NCBI GenBank assembly: GCA_013397455.1
Contig: VYZB01000276.1
Location: 580,461 to 644,460 of the forward strand
DNA length: 64,000 nucleotides
Direction of reading: 5' to 3'
Source of the DNA: Crotophaga sulcirostris
Lineage: Eukaryota > Chordata > Aves > Cuculiformes > Crotophagidae
Below, one piece after another: positions 1 to 12,764 of the stretch. The notes under the pieces were generated by a model. It was not told the origin of the DNA and did no database searches. It was given only the letters and a program-made list of their open reading frames with translations. Made by a program: the position numbers and the translations under genes. How positions within the stretch are numbered: the first letter of the stretch is position 1; each line of letters starts with the position of its first letter.

Positions 1-60
1 TTCTGAGGGGCGGGATAGCGTTTAAAGGGGTGCTGGCGCCTCACCCGTGTGCCGTTGCAG

Positions 61-136
61 CTCTCGTGGCGCTGTCGTTCAGCGGAGCCATCGGGCTGAC
101 GTTCCTCATGCTGGGATGCGCCCTGGAATACTACGG
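61..136 (+). CDS. LEPROT: LEPROT coding exon 2 (gene partial at left edge)
   Basis: LEPROT (endospanin-1, leptin receptor overlapping transcript) is a 131-residue, four-helix membrane protein of the Golgi and endosomes. It is known to limit surface display of the leptin receptor and to act in growth-hormone-receptor and endosomal sorting. This exon follows a cag acceptor at 58-60 and ends before gtgagc at 137. Read with one base carried from the missing exon 1, it gives [19 protein letters not shown] and then ALEYYG, the first membrane helix and loop, about residues 6-31. Exon 1 with the start codon lies left of the window. It is spliced in phase to the exon at 796. The match to the family is essentially residue for residue as I recall it. 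Confidence 0.96.
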
Positions 137-795
137 GTGAGCGCGCCGGGCCCCGTTCCTTTCTTAATCTCTGTTAATTGAGGTGTTAATTCCGTTTAAT
201 AGAGCTGTTCGGCTCTCGTTGTCTCTCAGCAGTCGCCAGCTTTGTGGCTCTTGGTAGTTGGTTGGGATTAAATGCCGCTTCCTTAGACAGAACTTGCATT
301 TCCTCTAAAAAATAACTGAAAACAGCTCCGTGCTTCCTCAGGGTAAACGGTGCCATCTTGAGTTTTCAACCTCCCACAGTTCTTCCCCGCCCTCTTCCCT
401 TTTTTTTTGAGCAACGCTCGCACCAGCAGATCCCATTGGGATGCCTTCTTCCCCTTAAAAATCCGGGAGGAGCTCGTGGGAGCTGGCAGAGAGATGGAAG
501 TGCAGGGCTGAGGCTTGTTTGTACGCTGGGGTCCCTTTAATTTGAGGAGGCTCTTGGCTCTTCTCCTTCCTCTGTGCATTTCCTCTTCCCTGTGTCATGA
601 CGCTGGGTTTTGGGAGGGGATGGTGTGGGTGAATCAGCAAGGTGATGGACATTTAAATAAACTAAGTCTTGGTCATGTGGGAGAGTGGATTCCGCTCTGT
701 GCGAGGCTGTGGGAGTGCTTGTGCCGGTATGCAGGGAGTTTACTGACATATCCACCTAAACTGATGATGTGTTTCCTTTTTCCCCTTCTTCCCAG
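137..795 (+). other. LEPROT intron between exons 2 and 3
   Basis: 659-base intron with a gtgagc donor and a pyrimidine-rich acceptor. The open frames in it (for example 358-540) have no recognisable product. Nothing else is seen. Confidence 0.9.
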
Positions 796-982
796 TGTAT
801 ACTGGCCTCTGTTTGTCTTAATATTTTACTTCATCTGCCCCATTCCCCACTTCATTGCGAAAAGAGTAAGTGATGACAGCGATGCAGCCAGCAGTGCCTG
901 CAGGGAATTGGCGTATTTCTTCACCACTGGAATTGTTGTTTCTGCCTTCGGATTTCCTATCATCCTTGCACGGGTTGAAGCG
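796..982 (+). CDS. LEPROT: LEPROT coding exon 3
   Basis: The acceptor is ttcttcccag at 786-795 and the donor gtaagt starts at 983. One base completes Gly31, then the exon encodes residues 32-93. It includes [18 protein letters not shown] (second helix), the polar segment [20 protein letters not shown], and the start of the third helix ([20 protein letters not shown]). These are characteristic of the endospanin/Vps55 family. The exon ends in phase 0 after GTTGAAGCG. Confidence 0.97.
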
Positions 983-2236
983 GTAAGTTCTGCTTGCTAA
1001 GTTTTAGGGTAAGACAGCAGTTACCAAGTATAATCCTCATGTGCAGTTTTTCTGTTTGTAAGTCCTGTCTTTAATTTCTTTACTGTGATGTTTCTGTGTT
1101 CTGATTAAAAAAATGACTCTGCTGAAATTTTGTTTGTTAGTGCTGCTTTTTGACCTGAGCGAAGGACTTGCATGACTGAAAAGTTTTTAGCTGGGTCTTT
1201 TTTTCCACATTTGTTTTGGTCTAGTACAAGATATTATCTCCTCCTACATCTCATGTCTCTCTGTCTCATCAACCTTTGTATCGCTTCTTGAACTGCCTTC
1301 CTTATTTTTATCTCAGAATATCTGCTTTCTCCATTTAGGATACTGAAACTTGATGACTGGAGTGCATTATCAATTAAAAGATAAAAGACCAAACTTCCAC
1401 AGCTGCCCTTCTGGTTTTCAAAGCATTTCCCAAGCTCATGTTTTGTACCCTCAGAGTATGAGAAAATTCTGCTAGCTTCTTTTCTCTTTGCTTTCTGAGC
1501 TGCTCTTCAGTGGTGAGATTTTGTCACATTTGTTTTGTAAGGCAAAGAATTCTTTCATCCCGTCTCCCAAACAACCCAGTGACGTTTTTATGTGTTGCGT
1601 TGTTTTTCCCTTTCAGCCTTTCATTGTTTTCTAAAAACTTGTGTTCTTAGTTTTAATTTCTTTGTAATGCACAGTTTCCCTGACGCTGCTTTTCTAAGTT
1701 GTGGACCTGACAGTAGGTGGAACCAGATGGGACCACGAGTGGGAACTCTAATTCATAGTGATAACTTTTAAGAGTAAATGTCACTTATTTGAGTAAACTT
1801 ATTCGGGCAGATTGAGTAAACTTATTCGGGCAGATTGTTAATGAAAGCTATTTACCTTTAAGACCACATATTGTTTTCCATGCTTGTCACTGGCATTTAT
1901 TTGAAAGGCTATCTTTTATTTTGTTGTGTAGCAATTAAAGGAGAGCGCTAGTTTCACCAGACTTTTCTATGACTTAGGTATGTCTTAGTGATTTGTGTAG
2001 CAAGGTAATTTTTTTATTCTAAAATGTAGCATTATTAGCCTGTCCAAGTGTTGTATTAGTAGCATGAGTGTTTGCTAATTGAATTAATTAGTCACATAAA
2101 TAGAATTACTTATCGATTGTCTTTTTTTACTTTTAGCACTTTTCTGTAGTATTTAATTTATCTAATGCATATGAGTAACTGGCCTGAATCTGTTGTAAAA
2201 GAACTGCTTTGACTCTTTCGTTTCCTTGCATTTCAG
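983..2236 (+). other. LEPROT intron between exons 3 and 4
   Basis: 1254-base, AT-rich intron with gtaagt donor and tttcag acceptor. It carries one perfect 23-base tandem duplication (1791-1836) and nothing else that I recognise. Confidence 0.9.
1791..1836. repeat. Two-copy 23-bp tandem duplication
   Basis: The unit starting gagtaaacttattcgggcag is present twice with no mismatch and a period of 23 bases. It lies in the LEPROT intron. Confidence 0.9.
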
Positions 2237-2353
2237 ATCAAATGGGGAGCCTGTGGTCTGGTGCTGGCTGGCAATGCTGTCATTTTCCTTACTATATTAG
2301 GCTTTTTTCTTGTGTTTGGTAGAGGAGATGACTTTAGCTGGGAACAGTGGTAG
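2237..2353 (+). CDS. LEPROT: LEPROT last coding exon, with stop
   Basis: The acceptor is tttcag at 2231-2236. The exon encodes [20 protein letters not shown], then [18 protein letters not shown] and TAG at 2351-2353, so it supplies residues 94-131 with the fourth helix and the cytoplasmic tail. The total of 131 residues equals the usual family length. No frameshift or stop is seen in the three exons. Confidence 0.97.
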   Translation: MKWGACGLVLAGNAVIFLTILGFFLVFGRGDDFSWEQW

Positions 2354-5300
2354 GACACCACTCGGATGCTGGTAATGTTTTACAGCATGTATCACTATAT
2401 GTATGCTCTGTGTGTTTATATGTATGTATTATAACATTTCTGTGTGTGCTCGCTGGGATGTATGTGTGTGCATTTGCACGTAGTTTTACATTCTCTGATC
2501 ATAACATGCTTTTTTAAAATGCGTTTCAGGCAAAGGGAAAAGGCCCTTGTGACAACTGTCTTAATGTATTCAGTACAAGCTGGTATCACTGTTGAAAATT
2601 GGTCCCTAAATAAGTTTACAAAGCATAAGCTGTTTTAATTGTTTCTTTCACTATGTATGCATTAACTTTTGTTTTGATCATAGTAGTGTCATTGATACAC
2701 GAGATACTGGTCAGCATGCCTGGTGGTTTATTCAAATGTGTAATCAAAATAGGCCAATGTAAAGGTTATCCAACTTGACCAGTCTTTTTGCTTTGAATAA
2801 GGGTGTATGAGTACCTGCTTTTCATTTGAGTAATTGTAATTTCAATGTTTTTTCTTGGTAACTTAAAAACAAATGTAGGTCATGCCAAATCTTTCACTGT
2901 CTAATGAAAGAAAATGAAAATAGTCCTGGTTAAAAATCCTTCCTTCCACTTAGGGTGTTCATGTAAAGAATAATTCTCCCCCAAGATACTCAGGCTTTGT
3001 CCCTATTCAACTTAACTGTGGATCTATTTGGGGTATAATACACTTTAATGCATCTTTAATGCTTAGAGCTGACATGACTTCTCTTATGAAGATTCATGAA
3101 AGAAGAAACTACTCTCAGGACACTTTACAATCGCAATGTAATGTACACCTCTGTAGTCTTATATTGAAATGCCTGAATTGCAAAGAAGTGAGTGTTCTGC
3201 TGGGTAGCACTCGTTACTGCCTCAGTCCTCATTACATTTTAAACATACTTATTCAACTACCAGGTTTTTGTTGCATTAAAACACTTTATTTTCTAAATGG
3301 CATTATCTTACTAAACATTCACATAATCACACTTAAAAAAAGTTAACTTTGTTACTGTTTTGACTTGCTGAATCCTGCAAATTGAGGCATGTAGTTTTGT
3401 AAGAACTTGTTCTGAAACAGCTCTGATTCTAGAAGACATTTCAGTAATCTGCAAAGGGGTAAAGGAAGACACCTTAGTTTATTCTTTTGTAGCAAAATAG
3501 GCATAAAGAGATTTCCGCTCTGTGAAGTATGAAGATGGATTCCTGTGTAGAGTATGTTTAGCTATTGCAAGTTCTTTAGAGTAGCAGATTGCAAATGAAT
3601 GTTTTACCATTGTGTGAGTTGTTCCACAGCTGCCTGCTATCACCCTGTATAGCTATGAGGTGAACGAATCCGCCCTACATGATGTGGCAGCTTCACCAAT
3701 GCAGTGGTTTTGCCCCATGAGCTGTATGGGAATACTTACACTGCTCTGAACGCTCTCAATACTTGCAAAATGGTATCCTGTGGATTGTTGTACTGAGCAA
3801 AAGTTCAAAATTAATGAATATTACGTGAGTGCTCCGATACTAGGTCTTTTGTTCATCCTCAGTACCCTGGAAGGAGGTTATGGAAATCAATCTGTGGTCT
3901 AAATAGTATTACTTAAGTAGGAAAGGAATATTGTGTTTCGGGAAGGTTAACTACATGTTTTAAATTCAAACTTCAGCTGTGTGTAAGGTGAACAGTTCAG
4001 TGCTGAGGAATGCTGAGGAGCTTTATTTTATACTGAAGTGTGTCTAGGCTGTCATTCCTGTAAAGGAAGAATTAGCATTTAAAAGAGTTTTCTGGATGTT
4101 GGTGCTTCATGAAAGACATAACGGGAATAGATTTGTAAGGATGCTGTGCATAAATTCTCTTACAGTGTCTTCTTCTTGATCTTAGTTGAAATCTGTTGGA
4201 CCCTACTGATTTGTATATCACTACTGTGGAAATTATTTTTCTAATTATGAGCCATGTTGTTTAGAGTAGTCATAGTTTCCATGGCATTGCTTTTTTTTTT
4301 AACTATGCCATGGCATTTTTCATTCAAATTGGTTAAGTAAAACAGCAACAATAATAACAGAATTTAAGTGCCTGATCCTGTAAACGCCCAAAGTCATTGC
4401 TAAGAACTCTTAACTCCTGTTAAAGTACTGGTGTGCTTACAGGGTTAGGTTCCTGAGTGTTTTTACTCCTTAGAATTTATGTACCAAATGTGCAATAGAA
4501 GTCTACAAAACTACTCAATTTCTGGTGAAATTTTGCTTCCAAGACCGTGATGTGAAAACAGCTGAGATAAATTATTCTTTAATTTAGAGAATAGTTATTT
4601 GTAGAATCTGTTATAGATCTATTGGTAAATAGTGTGCTTGTGGCAGACTGGGATACGGGCAGTAAATGTATGACAATCTAAAATGAAAAGCAGGACTAGA
4701 AAGTACAGTCTTGGAGAGAGGTTGCTTCTATGACAATTTACTCCATTGTACTGTATTTCCTTTGAGATTACTGTGGTTGGTGGGTACCTCAGGAAATACC
4801 AAGTAAATGTGGAATGGAGAAAGTCAGTGCATTGTTTTCTTCTTTTGAAGCAGCTATGTGCACTAATCCTTAATGTGAACTTCATGCAGTTTTCACCATG
4901 GACTTTTATTTTAAACATTTAACTTTAAAAATGATGTTTAACAGTGTTTAAATCATGGAAATCTTCCTTGACCTCTTTAAGAGTAAATTTGTTTGAATGA
5001 GTCTTCAATATCAAATACTTGGGGTAAAAAAAAAAAAAAGTCAAAGTTTTTTTTTATCAAGAGCTTCACTCCTTGACACAAACCTGGTGCTTTGATGGCC
5101 AGTACTGGGCACTGTCGCTATCTACCAGTAGCACTTTACTGTGGTTTCTCTGAAATGATTTTCCTATATGGAAGTGAATACTATGTATCCAAAGTGCCTT
5201 AACTGCAATACTATGCTGATTTTGTGAATGCATATCCATGGCAATATTCCTGTGTTTCATAATCAGCTGAAAATCTGTTACTGCATTTTATAAAGCTTCC

Positions 5301-5515
5301 TTGTCAACTAATCATGTTTTCTGTAATTCGGAGTGCAGTGCAGCTTTTGTAACTTTTGTAAACACTATTTTTATTTTCCATGATTGCCAGGTTCTTGAGA
5401 TGAAGAAGTATTAAAACATGGGAAGTAAAACATATTCCACTTTACTTTTCAAGTTGTCTAATAAAACTGACTTTTCAAGTTGTCTAATAAACATATCTGA
5501 TGCTTAAGTGTTTGT
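2354..5515 (+). other. LEPROT: Probable LEPROT 3' UTR
   Basis: After the stop at 2353 there is about 3.1 kb of AT-rich sequence without coding signal, ending near two AATAAA hexamers (5460-5465 and 5486-5491). A single long terminal exon is inferred because no convincing donor-acceptor pair or other gene intervenes. An upstream signal could give a shorter transcript. Transcript data would settle the end. Confidence 0.5.
5444..5495 (+). terminator. Duplicated polyadenylation signal, candidate LEPROT 3' end
   Basis: A 26-base unit beginning acttttcaagttgtctaata occurs twice in tandem, at 5444 and 5470. Each copy contains AATAAA (5460-5465, 5486-5491). A T/G-rich stretch (gtgtttgtctgtctta, about 5508-5523) follows within 20-35 bases of the second hexamer, as expected for a cleavage site. 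Confidence 0.55.
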
Positions 5516-5710
5516 CTGTCTTACATTTCAAGAGATGACAACAGATGTGTGTGAGAGGAAAGATAGGAGAAAATGTATCCAGTGGTGCTTTCATAATGTT
5601 AGAAATGATGTGATGAACACTTTTCAGAAGCTATGACCTAATTGCAGGAGGTGGAATCCCTGTTAGGATGTGCCTTACAAAGTAGTGAAGAGGCCATATT
5701 CAAATGTGCA

Positions 5711-5771
5711 GGTAAATTATCATCACTTATGTGCATGGTAAATCATCATCACTTATGTGCATGGTAAATCT
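5711..5771. repeat. 26-bp tandem duplication plus partial third copy
   Basis: The unit starting ggtaaat.atcatcactta, with one difference between copies, occurs at 5711 and 5737. A third partial copy (ggtaaatc) starts at 5763. The period is 26 bases. Confidence 0.85.
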
Positions 5772-8700
5772 GAGTTTTTAAAGGCATTCAAAAGAGATGG
5801 TTTGTAAGGCAGTACTTGACCTCTTTCACTTTCCTTGCTTCGAGAGCCTTGAGTGAGACGCATTTGTGCTGTCGGCACTGATGGTACCAGGGCTGTGGAA
5901 GGCATCAAAGCTCTCTTTCTTTTCTAGGTCAGTATTCCTGTAGTTAAGTTGGTAAATATATTAACTGGGTGATTTTGATCCGATCAGTGCTTGCGAAAAT
6001 GAAGCCTGATCAGTTATTTTAATAAATTTGTGAAAGCACCTACCATCAGGAGAAGGCTGTAGTGGCTGTGTTCTGAATAGCTGGTGCTTTCTGTTTACAG
6101 CAACGAGTCAAGCAGCTAAGCTTTGGAGAAGGTGAGTATGTATGTGCTTTGAATCGGTTAGCTGCTGGCTTTGCCTGGTTTTGCAAAAGGAATGTTTGGG
6201 ATTGCTGTTCTGTACTGCCTAGTATAAGTCATGCTTTGCACACAGAATACCTTTAGGCTCTAGGCTTCCTTCTTGAACTCTCTTATTTAACCTGGGTTCT
6301 GGATTTGCTAATGTTATTTGTTTGGTATAAATTATTTCCTGTCACTCCCACCCTTGCTCCTGTAGCTGCTTGGTTTTGTAGTTAACAGTGCTATTCTCTG
6401 TCAGCTTACATGTAGCTGGAGGCAAAAAGTAAAATATGCATAAAGGGTCAGGAGCAGGGGTACTGGTCACAGTCTTGCACTGGTTTTGTAGTCTGTTCAG
6501 TCCTTAAAGAAAGCTGGTAACCTTCCTAACTAGTTATGACCTTGGATAACTTTCTCAAAATTTCCCATAAAATGAATGTAAGCATATGCATACCAAGGAG
6601 TTAACCAAACAAACTTGTCCTAGTTAGCTACATGTAAATTTTTGTGGTTAAACTGAAAATTATGTAAAGCTCCAAAATGATCTCTAACCCTGATCTCAAC
6701 TGTGAACACAGCATGACTCTTAGTACTCTGCAGGGATTATTTCTGATCTATGACAATGGATGAAAGGACTATTTCACTGAGTTGGATGCACACCAGGTAC
6801 TAATGACTTAGTGACTAATTGATTTGTTTAAGTGGCCCCTGCAAATACATGGCCAGCATGTATAGAGGACTTTACAAGGAAGAGTCTCTTGTTAAAACCT
6901 GTAAGGAAGCCTTGCCTAGTGAATTGTGGTTAAATTTTAAAGATCAGCTTAGGGAAATATTTTCTCTAAAAGCTTGTTCCTGTGTTCGTCACTTGTTTTA
7001 TTGGTTTGCTTTTGTTCTTTATGTTGAGGATTACTTCAGATGTGGGTTATCTTCAAAAATTGGTTACAGTTGTTTGTGCCCCATGAGTAGCAGTTTAGCT
7101 GGAGATAATTCACTTATTTTATTGGAAGGACAGCTTCCCACAGACTAGTTCTAGATTTTAGCAAGTATTCTGGATACTGCTGCTCTCTAATGGCGCATTC
7201 TAAATGGACTGGTTGATTGTTTCCTGCTTCCTCACCCATGAGGAGGGTGATAGTCCCTTGTCTGCCTGTGCAGATGGCTTGCTTCCTACTGACCCTCAGC
7301 TCTTGGAAGTCCTTAAGGCCATCTGCAGGGCAGATACTGCTGGGGAGAGCACAGAGGTTCTAAAACCAGACTATTTCCCCCCTGCAGAAAAATCTTAGCT
7401 GGTACAAGAAAGATTGTTTTCCAAGTGAGACTAAACCTATGACTTTGTTTAATAAAGTAAATTATGCATAATGAATGTAATTGTGCAAAATTGAATATAA
7501 TATAGTCTTGCTTTAGAATCTTTGCACATAGGTTAGACTTCTTCCTGTGAAACTTGATTTTAACATCGCTCTCTGTTAAAGTGAAGAATTTAAAATCTGT
7601 AATTACAGCAGTTCTCCAAGGTGATGTGACCTGAAACCCTACTGTTTGCTTTATTTGCTCTTCGCTTGCTAACAGCTGAACTGGCATTCAGTGGTGGAAG
7701 CTACCTGTGTTACATTGTATTTTTAATTGCATGTTTTCCTGGAGAATGCTTATAAAATTACCTGTTCACTTTTGTGGAGTTTAACAAACCACATGCACAA
7801 TTCCCCAAAATTGTATTTAAGCTCAAATTGTGTATAGTTCACCCCAAACCCTTAAATAGAGAATAGGGTACTGAGGCTCAAACAAAGCTAAAGCAAAAAG
7901 GAATGTTGATGGGTCTGTAGGTCCAGGTCAGCTGAGGCTATGGATGTTTGTGAATTTTGGTTTTATCAGTTGCTTTAATCCTCATTTTCCAGTATGCAGG
8001 CTAAGTTACTTTCATTTTCTCAGTCAATATGAATAAAGAACAGATTCTGCTTGGATGTTTTTGCTTGCTTGTGGATTTGGAGAGAAGTTAAACAGTATTT
8101 ATTGTGCCTTACAAAGCGCATGCTTGGAATAAGAGGATTGATCGTGACATTTATATGTTTTGCTCACCCTTAGTTGTGACTGTTTGATCTGGGCTTGTGA
8201 TCTTGTTATTCCTTTGATTCCTGCCTAAGACTGGTATTTCACAATATAATGGGAGCCTTTGTTACTAGTCTTCCATCTTAAAAAAAAAAAAAAAAAGCCT
8301 TTACACAACATAAAAACAAGAGCTGCAATAGTTTTATCTTACTGGCTACTGCTCAAGTTCTCCATTTTTGAATCCAGTGGGAATTTGCCGTTGGGGTCAG
8401 TGGGGAAGGGAAGGGAGGGATGAAGGAGGCCTAATCCTATTGGATGCTGGAGCTCATCATGTCTGAGGGCAATCTGTGAGTATTTTTGTGTCGCTTCTAT
8501 GCAACAGACTGTCCAGTTTGTCTGAGTGTCTTGTTTCTTCTGGCTATACTACACAGGATATGGGGGTGATGTCGGCTACAAAATTCTATATGCCTGTACT
8601 TCAACAGAGGGCACTTTACTCCAGGAAGTATATTCTCTGGCATTGTTTATGATTTAGTGTGTTTCACTGTGTGAAGTTTGTTCAAAAATGGTTTCTCAAA

Positions 8701-11700
8701 CTTTGTGGGCTGTAAGGTATTTTTAAAATGTATACCTCTGATTTGGTATGAAAAATGGCCTGATTAACTTAATTTTCATTTCATCTTCTGTTTATACAGT
8801 GAATGCTGCTGACAAGTGATGGCTGTCTTACTTAATGACAGCACTGATATCTATGCATGCTTCTTTTTCCTTAGTGACAAGAATAATTACACTGTTAGAC
8901 AAAAATAAACATAAAGTGAGTTTTGGTGGATAATTTAGAAATAGATCCTGAACTTTCTAATTCTCTGTAAAACGCTTTGTATAAGTAAATCAAAGGGTAA
9001 GCCCATCATTCTTCCATCCGTTTGAGATTTAAGTACCCGTTTTTATTGCACACAACTCCTCTCTGTTATGGTGTAAGGTATTACAAGTTTCTGAAACTAA
9101 TTGTATTCTTGGCACTAAATCTCTTCTGTAATGTGCCAGGTAATGAGGAAGTCTGTAGGTAAACTCATTATGAGGATCAGTCAATACGTGTTTTCCTGTA
9201 GCGCTTTTAGTAATCATGTTAACTTGATAGCATTTCCCTGGCCTTCTGAAAACTTTTAAATTGAAGTAATAGGCCATTCATTATTACTGTATTTTCATTT
9301 GGAGACTGTGTGTGGGAACAGGATTTAGGCTATTTTATTCCCACTTAAACATCAAAACTTCCTACCCAAAATTAAACCTTTTGAAGTTAGTTTTATTAAT
9401 CATGTTGAATAGTCAATTTTACCTCTTTCTGACCCACTTACAAAGAAACTGAAGTGATGGAAATGAAAAGTGGCAAGGTGGAGGGAAAGGCAACTGGTGC
9501 TTAGCTGGGGTTCTCTGTGAGTGCCACGGTCTCAGCAGCCACTGGGATGTCCTGGAATCAAACACATGGTGGAACAATACTGTATTATCTGAAGGGAAAT
9601 GTGCCTGAACTGAATAATGAAATTGGATTTGTGATTGACACACTTAAAGTGAAGACCTTTTGGCTGAAATACCTAATCAGTAAGAGAGGATCTTGATGTT
9701 TAGAGATGCAGTTGCCTCTAGACATGCAAAACAAACAGGATTATTTTAAACAGGATGCAAGGCAGGCAATACAAGTGAAAGGCTAGAGTATGTTCTGTAG
9801 CTGAAGCTTCCCATCTGCTCTCATGTAGTCTTGTGAGGACAGCTCTGCGGTCTGTGCACAGCACAGCATTTCTATCTGTGTGTGGCAGGACTGGAATTGT
9901 TTGTGGTTTTTTTTTTCTATAGTACTGAATGCATGAATGTCACACTGGGCAATGTGCTAAAATTCTGCCAAGTTTAGAAATGTCTAACTTGTTAAAAGGC
10001 CCAGATCTTTTTCATGAAGTTTTTCAAAACACTTTCTCATTTTCTTCACCATTTCTCTCTCTTGCCAGTTATATCCTGTGAATTCATATCCTTTGTGCTA
10101 GATGACACACTTGAGACACTCAGATTGGTGCCAGGTTTTATAAAGCGCTCCTGGAGACAGATCTCCACCACCATGTGTTTGCTTTCTTTTCAGTGAAATG
10201 TAGTGGTGCAGTGCTCTCTATCCTGGCTGGGATTATGGAGGTAATAGACTAAACAACGCTTCTCTTCTGAACCAAAAGCAAATCCTGTTTTTTCCATGGT
10301 TATAGCATGAGGAAAGAGTACCTTCACATGACCAGGAGAATTCTGGCTGTGCTGCAGTCCCATTCATGCACATTTTCACTACAATTCCTAGGAGAGGAAA
10401 CTAAATTTCAAAAGGACCAGAAAAGCAAGATTTGTCTTATTTCCCCATACTGCAGTTTTCTTTATGCATATATTCTCCTTGTTCTCCCTGGAACCAAGTT
10501 TCATGTTCCCACACATGGGGCTTAGTCATTTAAAATCAAATCAAATATATTTTAATTTATAATCTGAGAAGTATAATAAAAAGAAAAAAAGGACAATTTA
10601 TTAGAAAACAGGTTTGTCGTTTCAAATATTACAGAAGTGAAGTACAAAGGTTAGCATGGCAGATTGGTTTTCTGCATCTCAGAAGCAGCATAAGCACTAC
10701 CTATGATGTAAATGTTACTATAGTAACTAGTGTTTTTCTTTAAAAGCCTGGTAAATAGGCATATCAAACCCATATAACTTGTCAAAATGTAAGTTAAATT
10801 GCAGAGCCTGCTAGTCGAAGGAACACTCTTTTCCACCAAGCTTACATTTTTGCTGCAATTGTCCCCTCCCCCACCATGCACTCAGTATTTTCTTCTTGCC
10901 AAATGGCATTTTGGCACTCAGGAAATAGGCTTCCCTAATGGTGACAGGGCTAATTACCTGAGACCTCTCATACAGCCACGGGAAGGCTTAAAAAGGGATG
11001 AAAATTTCTTCTAGTGAATTTTCTGCAGATCTGCCTCTCTTGAAAACTTATTCCTAACAGCTAGAGCTACCTAACTATAAAAAGAATTAAGAATGTGTTA
11101 TTATATATTCCTCCCTCCTATTCCACTGATTCAGGGGAATGGGATAGAGGTTTCCCTTGAGAAGCCAAGTGTGTTTAGTGCCACTCTGTTTCCCTCTCTT
11201 CCTTCCTCCAGCTCCATCCGAGCAGCCGGCGTGATGCCGTGCCCCTCCTGACTCTGTGCTGGCCACAGCCAGGGCTGCCATCAGGTCAGCTGTCCCCTGG
11301 GGTGTCAGCTCTGCTCTCTTGTATTTGCACTGTATGCTTTGTTTACAAAGTAATTACAGATTTGCGTAAATGAAGAGTTGTATCTTATGAATATCAAGGT
11401 TATATGCTTTTTCTGCTCTTTTTTTTTTTCCAATTTGAAAACTTCCCTGCGCTTGCTAACATGAACTCATGTTAGTTGTTTGCATAAAAGATGAGTGAGT
11501 GCTTACTCTGTTGGTATTACTTATTTTGTGTTGGACAGTGAGACTTCTGTGACTAGACCATTGATGCTTTTAAGTTTGATTGCCAGGAGGAAATCTATGT
11601 TGTGCTGTATTTGACAGAGTTTGTTTCCTAAAAGATGACATTCAGAAACATTTGGGAACAGCACAAATTTAGCAGGTTCTTGCAAAGACATTGGGATGCA

Positions 11701-12437
11701 ACCTTTGCATCTGCCAGCTCTAAGTTCTCAGAGGGGTTTTGACACCCTTCAGGCTTTAAGCATGTGGGGTGTATCTTACGGGGTCTTCTGGGAAGGATGG
11801 GATTTGCAGAGGGAGATGTGGAGGAAACAAACCTCTTCAATAAACTTTTAGAATGGTTGCCAACAGGATTTGAGTCCCCAGGGAGGCTGAAGAAAAAGGC
11901 CTAACAAAGGATTGGAAAGACTGAGAACCAAGAGGGAAACAGAAAATTGGAGAATCTGGATGCAACGCACCTGGACAGGACAGAGGGGGAAAGGTTCTTG
12001 GGCAGCTTGTGATGGGATGGAGGGAAACTGTGGTGCTTCTCTGCATGGGAAGTGAGTGAGGTGGAGTGCACTGTGCTGTCGGGTTAGATTCCTGCCTATG
12101 GCAAGAAGAAAAATTGTACACATGGTATCTGTAATCTGTCATAACCCATAGAAAAATCAACATTGTTGTGCAACAGTGCATCTGAGGTTATGATGTAGAT
12201 GCAGCATGAATCTGGATGAGAAATTCCCTGCCCCAAACACAGCCTGAAAGACTGAAAGAATGAGAGTTTTAGTTTACACAGAGGATGATCAGTTTGAGAA
12301 AAGAACAAAACATAAATCAAAGGACTTCTGGAAGGAGGAATTACTCGTCTTCTGTCTTTCTCAAGTATAGTAAAAAGAGGATTAAATTTCAGGAGGATTT
12401 AGTTTAGATATTAAGGGAGGAAACCCCCCACTTTTTT

Positions 12438-12453
12438 AAATAAATAAATAAAT
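12438..12453. repeat. (TAAA)n microsatellite
   Basis: Four AAAT/TAAA units in a row after a C-run and T-run. No sign of function. Confidence 0.8.
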
Positions 12454-12721
12454 ATGCACTGATGTAGGTTACATAGGGGATTTTTTTTTTCTGGTTCACT
12501 GAATACCAGTGCTATGTGGGGTAGTGAAAGAAAATTACACTATCAAATGTTTGTCTCGAGATCTTCTAACCTAAACAGAAAACTGTTTTCTAGTGGTTCC
12601 TCTTTGTATCTCACCTAGCAGGGATGTGGCAGACTAGACAGCTTGTGACGGTTTTTGCTTACGCTGTGAAAACCTAGGATACAAAAACTTCAGCAACTTC
12701 CTAACCTCAGACACAGATTGT

Positions 12722-12764
12722 GTCAGATTTCCCAAACTGTAAGTAGTCAGATTTCCCAAACTGT
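12722..12764. repeat. Two-copy 24-bp-period duplication
   Basis: gtcagatttcccaaactgt is repeated exactly at 12722 and 12746, with a five-base spacer in the first unit. Confidence 0.85.
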
